From Pseudomonadales bacterium (GTDB lineage Bacteria; Pseudomonadota; Gammaproteobacteria; Pseudomonadales; Azotimanducaceae), in contig JAJEIQ010000012.1 of NCBI GenBank assembly GCA_022827905.1, positions 1-64,000 of the forward strand: a stretch of 64,000 bases of DNA. The letters are read 5' to 3'. This document shows, piece by piece, positions 29,558-36,931 of this stretch. Numbering within the stretch: the first letter of the stretch is position 1; each line of letters opens with the position of its first letter. The notes beneath the pieces were generated by a model that saw only the letters and a program-made list of their open reading frames with translations, had not been told where the DNA came from and did no database searches. The translations under genes and the position numbers were made by a program.

Positions 29558-30613
29558 TCAGGCTGGCCGTCCTCCAAAGTGATTCTTCTCCCAGAGCTCG
29601 CCAAGACTGAAGTCATCGAGCCACTCTTCGAGTTCGGCGCTTTCAAGCCGAGTGAACTCCGTTGCCCCATCGACCAAATCGACTACGACCACATCTTCTG
29701 GCTCGAAGTAGTCGACAAGGGTTGGCGACTGTGTGGCGACGATCACGGTCGAGTCGTGTGCAGCTGATTGAATCATCTCCGCCAGCAAGCCGATCGCTGC
29801 GGGATGCAGGCCGAGTTCCGGTTCGTCCACCACAATGACCTTGGGCCGAAGTTCCAATGGCTGGCAAAACAACGTCGCCAGAGCAATAAACCGAAGCGTT
29901 CCATCCGACATTGATGCCGCGTCGAAGAAGCTGTCCGACTCGGCGTGGGTCCATTCCAGCCGGATCGAGTCTTGGTCGTCTTCGTCGGGTTCGAGCACGA
30001 AGTCCGAAAGAAATGGGGCAACTAGGCGCACCGTATGGAGAATGCGTCTGTAAGACTTTCGTCGGTGCTTCTTCAGACGATAGAGAAACGGAGCCAGATT
30101 GGTGCCGTCGATACGCAATCGCCGACGGTCGCGCATAAGCGCAGTGCGCCGCATTGGCGACCCCAAACTGGTGTCGTGGAACTGGTAGGCATTCCACTTG
30201 GTCATGATGCGGTCTAGGTGGTGGCTCTCGACCTCGGCTTCGTCATCGGTGGGGAAAAGGAGGTCGATCTCTGAACCCTCGTTGCTCGACAAACTCTCCT
30301 CCACCGTGAGCAGCCGGTCCTCGTCAGTTGCGATGAGAACAGCCGAATACTCGATACCTTCCGAAAGCTGTAGCTTGATGCGGATATCCGGGGTGTGCTT
30401 CGATCCGAAATGAAGTAGGCGGTCGGCACCGCCGCGCAGGGCGGAGTAGCGCTCCTCTCGACCGAGTCGTACCGCATGCACCAGCGGAAAGACCCCGAGG
30501 AAGTTCGACTTCCCCGACCCGTTGGCACCGATGAGTACGTTGATGGGCCGCAACTCCAAATCGAGCTTGCGAATGCTCTTGAAGCCGTGAACCTTGATGC
30601 GCTCCAGTGCCAT
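29558..30613 (-). CDS. AAA (ABC-like, AAA15/21) ATPase
   Basis: The 351-residue ATPase has Walker A GANGSGKSNF near residue 30 directly after FKSIRKLDLELRPINVLIG, a signature region SMSDGTLRFIAL, Walker B VIVVDEPELGLHP and a switch histidine region ATQSPTLVDYF. This is the SMC/RecF-like layout of AAA15/AAA21 proteins. It forms a two-gene unit with the DUF4276 gene. ATPases of this type sense or process nucleic acid in many anti-phage systems (family knowledge). No ribosome binding site is obvious at ATG 30613, though a small upstream ORF ends 19 bases before it and could couple translation. Confidence 0.88.
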   Translation of the reverse strand: MALERIKVHGFKSIRKLDLELRPINVLIGANGSGKSNFLGVFPLVHAVRLGREERYSALRGGADRLLHFGSKHTPDIRIKLQLSEGIEYSAVLIATDEDRLLTVEESLSSNEGSEIDLLFPTDDEAEVESHHLDRIMTKWNAYQFHDTSLGSPMRRTALMRDRRRLRIDGTNLAPFLYRLKKHRRKSYRRILHTVRLVAPFLSDFVLEPDEDDQDSIRLEWTHAESDSFFDAASMSDGTLRFIALATLFCQPLELRPKVIVVDEPELGLHPAAIGLLAEMIQSAAHDSTVIVATQSPTLVDYFEPEDVVVVDLVDGATEFTRLESAELEEWLDDFSLGELWEKNHFGGRPA

Positions 30614-30632
30614 GTGACGTACTCGCGGCTTG

Positions 30633-30773
30633 TCAGCCCTGGGCTACGGCGGCTCGGGCGCGGCGGTTAAAGCCCGTAGCGGCCTCGCTGGGACCGGCGA
30701 TGGGGCCGATGGCGCAATCGGCCGGATACACGCCGACGCCAAACTGGACCTCGCCGACTCCCTTGAATGCCAT
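30633..30773 (-). CDS. Possible 46-residue small protein upstream of the AAA ATPase
   Basis: An ORF with a good ribosome binding site (AGGAGCAAAGCG before ATG 30773) encodes MAFKGVGEVQFGVGVYPADC and ends with a TGA 19 bases before the ATPase start. It has no match I recognise. It could be a real leader or regulatory peptide, a coupling ORF for the ATPase, or a remnant. Confidence 0.3.
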   Translation of the reverse strand: MAFKGVGEVQFGVGVYPADCAIGPIAGPSEAATGFNRRARAAVAQG

Positions 30774-31033
30774 CGCTTTGCTCCTGCTTATGCTTGCTGG
30801 CCGCTTTTCGACCATCGTTCGGCGACTACGCGGCCATAGTAGTGCGAAGTTAGCAGTAGGATGGACCACTATCAATCCGAGCCCGCCCACCGTAGCAAGC
30901 CGCAAGCCCTTAGCTCGCCCCAGACACTCATCTCGAATCATCGCCAACCCACCATAGCAGGCGCGGCAGCCATTGGCTTCAACCCATTGAAAGACAATAA
31001 TCTCAATCGATTCGGCAATCGGCTTGGCGCAAC
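30774..31033. other. Intergenic region with no recognisable gene
   Basis: Between the ATPase unit and the divergent Nudix gene this stretch has lower GC than its surroundings and no protein-like frame. It presumably holds promoters in both directions, but no clear -10/-35 pair stands out. Confidence 0.5.
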
Positions 31034-31474
31034 ATGGGGACTCGACCCAAGAGAGAAGGCTTCCCGGTGGTGGTGCACGTGATGCTGCTACGCGGCGAGG
31101 ACGTCTTCCTGCTGCGCCGCGCCGCGACCGGCTTCATGGACGGCTATTTCTGCCTGCCTGGCGGGCACCAAAAGGCTGGCGAGAGTGTGAGCGACGCCGC
31201 CCGGCGGGAGTGCCTGGAGGAGGCGGGCGTCGAGGTGGGCGAGTTGAGGCCCCGCTTCGCATTGCCCTACCGGTCCGGCGCTCACCAAGGACTTAACTTC
31301 GTCTTCGAGGCGGATGCCTTCACCGGCGAGCCCGCCGTTGCCGAGCCCGCCCTCTTCGATGCCTGCTGCTGGAGCCCGCGCAACGACCTGCCGGAGCGAG
31401 TCACGCCCTGGCTCATCGACGCCTTGGCGATGCCCGAAGGGCAGTGGTATCACGAATTCCACTGGACTCGGTAG
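31034..31474 (+). CDS. Nudix hydrolase
   Basis: The 146-residue protein carries the full Nudix box: GHQKAGESVSDAARRECLEE followed by AGV, which supplies the catalytic REXXEE glutamates. It hydrolyses nucleoside diphosphates linked to another moiety; the substrate is unknown. It starts with ATG 31034 with little ribosome binding site signal, and an in-frame GTG inside VVVHV is possible. It ends 28 bases before mdh and may share its transcript. Confidence 0.9.
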   Translation: MGTRPKREGFPVVVHVMLLRGEDVFLLRRAATGFMDGYFCLPGGHQKAGESVSDAARRECLEEAGVEVGELRPRFALPYRSGAHQGLNFVFEADAFTGEPAVAEPALFDACCWSPRNDLPERVTPWLIDALAMPEGQWYHEFHWTR

Positions 31475-31502
31475 AATACGGCTTTAATCGTTGGAAGCCA
31501 CC

Positions 31503-32477
31503 ATGAAAGACCCCGTTCGAGTGACCGTCACCGGTGCTGCTGGCCAGATCGGCTACGCGCTGCTGTTTCGCATCGCCGCCGGCGAGATGCTGGGCAAGGA
31601 CCAGCCCGTGATTCTCCATCTGCTGGAGATCACCCCGGCGCTGGGCGCCCTGCATGGCGTGGCCATGGAGCTCGATGACTGCGCCTTCCCGCTGCTGCGC
31701 GGTCTGGTGCAGACCGACGATCCGGAGGTGGCTTTCGGCGACGCGGACTACGCCCTGCTGGTGGGTTCGCGGCCGCGCACCAAGGGCATGGAGCGCAAGG
31801 ACCTGCTGGAGGCCAATGCGGCCATCTTCTCGGTGCAGGGCAAGGCCCTGAACGACAACGCGGCCCGGGACGTGCGGGTGCTGGTGGTCGGCAACCCGGC
31901 CAACACCAACTGCCTGATCGCCCAGCGCAACGCCCCGGACCTGGATCCGCGCCACTTCACCGCCATGACCCGCCTCGACCACAACCGGGCCGTCGCCCAG
32001 TTGGCGCAAAAAACCGGCGCCCACACCACCGAGGTCGAGGGTTTGTGCATCTGGGGCAACCACTCATCCACCCAGTACCCCGACCTGCACCAAGCCAGGG
32101 TCGCAGGCCAAAGCGCCATGAGCCTCATCGACATGGCCTGGTACACCGAGGAGTTCATCCCCAAGGTCCAGCAGCGCGGCGCGGCCATCATCGAGGCCCG
32201 GGGCGCATCGAGCGCCGCCTCCGCCGCCAACGCGGCCATCGAGCACATGCGCGATTGGGCCTTGGGCTCGGACACCGTGCTGAGCATGGGGGTGCATAGC
32301 GACGGCGCCTACGGCATCGCCGAAGGCCTGATCTACTCCTTCCCAGTGCGCTGCCAAGGCGGCGACTGGCGCGTCATCGATGGCATCGACGTCAACGACT
32401 TCAGCCGCGAGCGCCTGCAGGCAACGGAGGACGAACTGGCCAGCGAACGGGACGCCGTGGCCCACCTACTCCCCTAA
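31503..32477 (+). CDS. mdh: Malate dehydrogenase
   Basis: The 324-residue enzyme begins with the NAD-binding [19 protein letters not shown]. It has [15 protein letters not shown] (substrate-loop arginines), [15 protein letters not shown] and the catalytic-histidine region [13 protein letters not shown]. This is the GAAGQIGY type of bacterial malate dehydrogenase, which oxidises malate to oxaloacetate in the TCA cycle. ATG 31503 has GGAAG 9 bases upstream; the frame extends to a TTG at 31491. It converges with the oligopeptide operon, with 23 bases between stop codons. Confidence 0.95.
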   Translation: MKDPVRVTVTGAAGQIGYALLFRIAAGEMLGKDQPVILHLLEITPALGALHGVAMELDDCAFPLLRGLVQTDDPEVAFGDADYALLVGSRPRTKGMERKDLLEANAAIFSVQGKALNDNAARDVRVLVVGNPANTNCLIAQRNAPDLDPRHFTAMTRLDHNRAVAQLAQKTGAHTTEVEGLCIWGNHSSTQYPDLHQARVAGQSAMSLIDMAWYTEEFIPKVQQRGAAIIEARGASSAASAANAAIEHMRDWALGSDTVLSMGVHSDGAYGIAEGLIYSFPVRCQGGDWRVIDGIDVNDFSRERLQATEDELASERDAVAHLLP

Positions 32478-32500
32478 GGGATCACAATGTCGCTCTGATC

Positions 32501-33463
32501 TCAGTCGTACAGGTGGCAGGCCACCAAGCGGTCGCTCTCATCCGCCAAGGGCTTGAGTTTCGGCGTCTTAACGCGGCAGTGGTCCATCGCTTGTGGGCAG
32601 CGGTCGGCGAAGCGGCAGCCGGGGGGCAGGTTGACCGGCGACGGGATCTCGCCCTGGATGGCGGTCGAGGGACGCGCCCGCTCCGAGGTGGGGTCCGGCT
32701 CGGGGTTGGAGCCGACCAGTATCCGGGTGTAGGGGTGGCGGGGTTCGAAGAACACTTCGTCCGCCTTGCCCACCTCCACGAGCGAGCCGAGATACATCAC
32801 TGCCATGCGGTCGCTAACGTAGCGCACCATGGAGAGGTCGTGGGCAATGAACAGCAGGGTCAGGCCCATTGACGCCTTGAGGTCGTCGAGCAGGTTGATC
32901 ACCTGGGCCTGAACGGAGACGTCCAGTGCCGAAATCGGCTCGTCGCAGACCACGAACTCCGGCTCCAGGATCAGCGCCCGGGCGACGCCGATGCGTTGCC
33001 GCTGGCCGCCGGAGAACTCATGGGGGTAGCGCGATCGGTGGTCGGCGTTCAATCCCACCCGCTCGAGCCAGGCTGCCACTCGTTCGCGAATCTCCGACCC
33101 CGAGAGCGGCGAGTGCAGCCTCAAGCCCTCGCCGATGATCTCCCCCACGGTCATGCGTGGGTTCAGCGAGGAATAGGGGTCTTGGAAGATCATCTGCATG
33201 TGCGGCGCGTAACGTTCAAAGTCCCGCTGGCGGTAGCGGCGCGGCAGGGCCCGCCCTTGAAATGAGACGCTGCCGCCGGTCTTGTCGTGCAGGCCGACCA
33301 AGGCCTTGCCGAAGGTTGATTTGCCGGAGCCGGACTCGCCCACCAAGCCGACAATCTCCCGTTCGTTGATGGTCAGGCTCACATCGTCCACCGCATGCAC
33401 CCGCCGGTCCTTGCCCAAGTCAAAGTGCTTGGTCAGGTTGCTGGCTTGCACTAGGACACTCAC
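32501..33463 (-). CDS. Oligopeptide/dipeptide ABC transporter ATP-binding protein (OppF/DppF type)
   Basis: The 320-residue ATPase has Walker A GESGSGKST, signature FSGGQRQRIGVARAL, Walker B FVVCDEPISALD and the C-terminal oligopeptide domain with CRFADRCPQAMDHC (cysteine cluster). GTG 33463 overlaps the TGA of the upstream ATPase gene in GTGA, with GGAGG before it, so the two are translationally coupled. It forms the second nucleotide-binding half of the importer. The gene is the last in a seven-gene minus-strand operon. Confidence 0.93.
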   Translation of the reverse strand: MSVLVQASNLTKHFDLGKDRRVHAVDDVSLTINEREIVGLVGESGSGKSTFGKALVGLHDKTGGSVSFQGRALPRRYRQRDFERYAPHMQMIFQDPYSSLNPRMTVGEIIGEGLRLHSPLSGSEIRERVAAWLERVGLNADHRSRYPHEFSGGQRQRIGVARALILEPEFVVCDEPISALDVSVQAQVINLLDDLKASMGLTLLFIAHDLSMVRYVSDRMAVMYLGSLVEVGKADEVFFEPRHPYTRILVGSNPEPDPTSERARPSTAIQGEIPSPVNLPPGCRFADRCPQAMDHCRVKTPKLKPLADESDRLVACHLYD

Positions 33464-34506
33464 CGGCCCCCTCCCGCAGAGGGCTCTTTCATGCGAGGGG
33501 CAGGCCCCTCGCGCTCCCCGGCTGAGGGCTCCACCTCGGCATGGCGCAGCCAGCAGTTGGCGGCATGCGCCTCGCCCACTTCGAACGGCGGCGGGTCGCG
33601 GCGTTGGCAAAGCCGCATGGCCTGGGGGCAGCGCGGCGCATAAGCACAACCCGGCGGCGGCCTGAACAGGTCCGGGGGGCTGCCGTCGATCGGCTTGAGG
33701 GGCTCATCGCGAGTGGCGTCCCGGGTGGGCATGGCGGCCTTCAGGCCCAAGGTGTAGGGGTGGGCGGATCGATAGAAGACCGCGTCGCTCGGCCCGCGCT
33801 CGACGATCCGTCCGGCGTACATCACCGCCACGTCGTCGGCCAGGCGCGCCACCACGCCGAGATCGTGGGTGATGAGGATGATGGCCATGCCTGTCTGGCG
33901 TTGAAGGTCGCCCAGAAGATCCAGAATCTGCGCCTGGATGGTCACGTCCAGGGCGGTGGTCGGCTCATCGGCGATCAGCAGGGCCGGTTCGCAGGCGATG
34001 GCCATGGCGATCATCGCCCGCTGCAGCATCCCCCCGGAAAACTCGAACGGATACTGGCCAGCGCGCTCCGCCGCTTCGGGAATGCGCGTCATCTCCAGCA
34101 GCTCGATGGCCCGCGCCAAGGCTTGGCGGCGGGATTGGCCGCGATGGGCCACCAGGGTTTCGGCGATCTGGTCACCGACGGTCATGGTCGGGTTGAGTGA
34201 GGTCATCGGGTCCTGGAAGATCATGCCCACGGCATCGCCGCGGATGTCCTTGCCGTTGACTTCGGGCCGGCCGAGGATTTCCGCGCCGCGCAGCCGGGCG
34301 CTGCCGGCGGTGATGCGGCCCGGCGGCATGGGGATCAGCCCCATCACGCTCTGCACCATGACCGACTTGCCACAGCCCGATTCACCCACCACGGCGAGGG
34401 TGCGGCCGGCCTCCACGGCGAAGCCCACCCCACGCACGGCCTGGACGACGCCCCCGTAGGTGTCGAACTCCACCGCCAGGTCGCGCACCTCCAGCACGGT
34501 GCTCAT
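33460..34506 (-). CDS. Oligopeptide/dipeptide ABC transporter ATP-binding protein (OppD/DppD type)
   Basis: From ATG 34506 the protein has 348 residues with Walker A GESGCGKSV, signature EFSGGMLQRAMIA, Walker B LLIADEPTTALD and the C-terminal cysteine motif CAYAPRCPQAMRLC. It energises peptide uptake with the second ATPase. The ATG overlaps the preceding permease stop. The last 20 residues or so (SAGEREGPAPRMKEPSAGGG) are encoded across a perfect REP-like hairpin at 33493-33512, so the C-terminus looks like an extension created by a repeat. Confidence 0.93.
   Translation of the reverse strand: MSTVLEVRDLAVEFDTYGGVVQAVRGVGFAVEAGRTLAVVGESGCGKSVMVQSVMGLIPMPPGRITAGSARLRGAEILGRPEVNGKDIRGDAVGMIFQDPMTSLNPTMTVGDQIAETLVAHRGQSRRQALARAIELLEMTRIPEAAERAGQYPFEFSGGMLQRAMIAMAIACEPALLIADEPTTALDVTIQAQILDLLGDLQRQTGMAIILITHDLGVVARLADDVAVMYAGRIVERGPSDAVFYRSAHPYTLGLKAAMPTRDATRDEPLKPIDGSPPDLFRPPPGCAYAPRCPQAMRLCQRRDPPPFEVGEAHAANCWLRHAEVEPSAGEREGPAPRMKEPSAGGGR
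33493..33512. repeat. REP-like perfect hairpin inside the oppD 3' end
   Basis: GCGAGGGGC and GCCCCTCGC are a perfect 9-bp inverted repeat separated by AG. Similar sequence occurs at 26540-26559, including the flanking TGCGA and CGCG. It lies within the coding sequence of the ATPase tail. Confidence 0.6.
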
Positions 34507-35882
34507 TCGGCGCTCCGCATGCGGGCGTCCAAGGCGTCGCGCAGCCCATCGCCAAGCAGGTTGAAGGCCAGCACCGTGACGCTGATGAACAGCGCCGGGA
34601 AGATCAGTTCGTGGGGCGTGGTGAGCATGGTCTTGATGCCCTCGTTGCACATGCTGCCCCAGGAGGGCGTCGGCGGCGCCACCCCCATGCCGATGAAGGA
34701 CAGGAAGGCCTCAGTGAAGATGGCGGTGGGCACGGCAAAGGTCATGGTCACCAGGATGACGCCCAAGGTGTTGGGAATCATGTGGCGCAGCACTAGGTAG
34801 GGTGCGCCGCCACCGAGCAGGCGCGAGGCGCTGATGTAGCCCTCCTCGCGGATTTGCAGGATCTGCCCGCGCACCAGCCGCGCCGCGGCCGGCCAACTGA
34901 GCAGCACCATGGCCAGCACCATCGGCGTGATGCCCGATTCGCCGGGCTGCACCCCCGAGGCGACCCGCAGCAGGATCATGAACAGCAGGAAGGGCAGCGC
35001 CACCACGAAATCCGAAAAGCGCATGAGCGCTTGATCCGCCCAGCCGCCCAGAAAACCGGCCGCAGCGCCGTAAATCACGCCGAAGGCGATGAACAGCAAG
35101 GGCGCGGCGATGCCGATGAAGAGCGAGACTCGGGCCCCCGCCATCAACCGGGCCAGCAGGTCGCGCCCCAGGTAGTCCGTGCCCAGCGGATGCGCCCGCA
35201 GCTTGATGCGGTCGCCGGGCTTAAGCTGCCCGGCTTCCGCCACCAGGCCCATGGCTTGGGCCTCCTGGGCGGTGACGACTCTCGCCACCGCCAACTCCAA
35301 GCGATGCACAGCGCCGGTCATGCGCCCTTGGGTGTCCAACGCCGCCACGCTGTAGTGGTAGGTTCGGGGCTTGAGGTCCAAGCGGTCCTCAAAGTGCCGT
35401 TCGTTCAAGCTGGCCGTCTCGAACAACGGCAGGCCGAGCGCCTGTCCTTCGCCAGCCGGAAACAGGTTGCGGTACAGGCGGTAGCCCGCCGCATTCGGCA
35501 GCGGCGCCCAAGCCAGTCGCACCGACTGGGTGGTGGCTGGTTCGGCAAGCTCCAAGCCCCGGATTTCGGGCAGCCGAACCGTTCCGTCCCAAGGCCGATG
35601 CGGCATCACCACCACGGCGTCGCGATTGGCGCCGGGCGGCTGGCTGATCTGCTCCAAGTCCTGCAGCGACGGATCCACGGTCCAGATCAAGGGACCGATC
35701 AGGGTGAACAGCGACAGGCCGATCACTAGATAGAGGGAGAACAGCGCCCGCCGATTGGCCTTGAGGCGAATCCAGGCGTCCTGCCAATAGGACAGCGAAG
35801 GGCGCGAAACCGTCTGCGCGGACTCCGTTGCCGCGGCGGGCTGAAAGTCGTCGGCGGTGAAGGCGGTTTCGGCCACGCTCAC
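34503..35882 (-). CDS. Oligopeptide ABC permease (OppC type) with a fibronectin-III-like insertion
   Basis: The 459-residue permease is 150 residues longer than usual. After TM1 (about residues 45-65) comes an insertion of roughly residues 85-225. Its core, VRLAWAPLPNAAGYRLYRN to TYHYSVAALDTQGRMTG, has the Trp/Tyr spacing of a fibronectin-III fold. The normal permease then resumes with HPLGTDYLGRDLLARL and the EAA loop region EEGYISASRLLGGGAP, ending with GVAPPTPSWGSM. The insert would sit in the periplasm, where it could touch the binding protein or the substrate (inference). ATGAGC/TGA overlaps link it to its neighbours. Confidence 0.9.
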   Translation of the reverse strand: MSVAETAFTADDFQPAAATESAQTVSRPSLSYWQDAWIRLKANRRALFSLYLVIGLSLFTLIGPLIWTVDPSLQDLEQISQPPGANRDAVVVMPHRPWDGTVRLPEIRGLELAEPATTQSVRLAWAPLPNAAGYRLYRNLFPAGEGQALGLPLFETASLNERHFEDRLDLKPRTYHYSVAALDTQGRMTGAVHRLELAVARVVTAQEAQAMGLVAEAGQLKPGDRIKLRAHPLGTDYLGRDLLARLMAGARVSLFIGIAAPLLFIAFGVIYGAAAGFLGGWADQALMRFSDFVVALPFLLFMILLRVASGVQPGESGITPMVLAMVLLSWPAAARLVRGQILQIREEGYISASRLLGGGAPYLVLRHMIPNTLGVILVTMTFAVPTAIFTEAFLSFIGMGVAPPTPSWGSMCNEGIKTMLTTPHELIFPALFISVTVLAFNLLGDGLRDALDARMRSAE

Positions 35883-36811
35883 TCCAACCGCACCCGGGGA
35901 TCGATCCAGCCGTAAAGCAGGTCCACCACGATCACCATGAACACCAGGAAGGCGCCGTAGAACACGGTGGTGCCCATGATGACCGTGTAGTCAAGCTGCT
36001 GCACCGCCTGCACGAAGTAGCGCCCGAGGCCGGGGATGGCGAACACCATCTCCACCACGAAGCCGCCGGTGGTGATGGCGGCGATGGCCGGCCCCAAGAC
36101 GGTGACGACCGGCAGGATGGCGTTGCGCAGTTGATGGTGGGTGAAGATGCGCCGCGCCGGAAGCCCCTTGGACTTGGCGGTGCGCACGAAGTCGGAGCCG
36201 ACGATTTCCAACATCGATGAGCGCATCAGGCGGGTCAAGTAGGCCATGGTGCCGAGGCCGAGCACCAACGACGGAACCAGCATGTGCGCCACCGTGCCCC
36301 AGCCCGCCACCGGCAGCACGGAAAAGCCGAGCACGCCGTTGATCTGCACCAGCAGCAACTGGCCCAAGGCGGCGAACACGAAGCTCGGCACCGAGATGCC
36401 GAGTATCACCGCCAGCATGATGAGCACGTCCGGCAGCCGGTTGCGGTACAGCGCGGTCAGCGCGCCCCACAGCACGCCGCCAAGGCCGGCGAAGGCGATG
36501 GCCAGGATGCCGAGGGTGGCGGAGACCGGGAAGTGCTCACGGATGATGTCGTTCACCCGGCGGTTCTCCTGAGTGTAGGAGATGCCGAAGTCGCCTTGCA
36601 GCAGGTTGCCGAGGAAGATGCCGTACTGCGTCGTCAAGGGCTGGTCGAGGCCGTACTTGGCCTCCAGGTTGGCTCGAATCCGCTCGGTCAGCGCCTTGTC
36701 GCTGGCCAACGGGTCGCCCGGCACGCTGTGCATGGCGAAGAAGGTGGCCGTGGCGATGAAGAACACGGTGACCAGGCCCTGCAGCAGCCGCTTCAAGCTG
36801 TAGCGCAGCAT
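35879..36811 (-). CDS. Oligopeptide ABC permease (OppB type)
   Basis: The 310-residue permease has six expected transmembrane segments, starting MLRYSLKRLLQGLVTVFFIA. It includes FAMHSVPGDPLASD, the EAA-type coupling region DFVRTAKSKGLPARRIFTHH and a final FYGAFLVFMVIVVDLLYGWI. It pairs with the OppC-type permease, overlapping it by four bases (ATGA). A palindromic repeat lies in the gap before this gene in the transcript. No unusual domain is seen. Confidence 0.93.
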   Translation of the reverse strand: MLRYSLKRLLQGLVTVFFIATATFFAMHSVPGDPLASDKALTERIRANLEAKYGLDQPLTTQYGIFLGNLLQGDFGISYTQENRRVNDIIREHFPVSATLGILAIAFAGLGGVLWGALTALYRNRLPDVLIMLAVILGISVPSFVFAALGQLLLVQINGVLGFSVLPVAGWGTVAHMLVPSLVLGLGTMAYLTRLMRSSMLEIVGSDFVRTAKSKGLPARRIFTHHQLRNAILPVVTVLGPAIAAITTGGFVVEMVFAIPGLGRYFVQAVQQLDYTVIMGTTVFYGAFLVFMVIVVDLLYGWIDPRVRLE

Positions 36812-36827
36812 AGCCTTACCTCGCCAT

Positions 36828-36888
36828 TCGAGGGCGGGACGCCCTCGCTCCGAACGGGGTCCCCGGAGCGAGGGCGTCCCGCCCTCGA
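36828..36888. repeat. 61-bp double-hairpin palindrome (REPIN-like)
   Basis: Two perfect 25-base arms (36828-36852 and 36864-36888) are exact reverse complements around an 11-base loop. Each arm itself contains GAGGGCG and CGCCCTC separated by three bases, so it can fold either as one long stem or as two hairpins. It lies between the substrate-binding protein gene and oppB in the same transcript, where it may stabilise the upstream message. Confidence 0.75.
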
Positions 36889-36931
36889 CTGTTCGAAGAA
36901 CACCGCCGATGCCCGATTCGCAAACAGCGCA

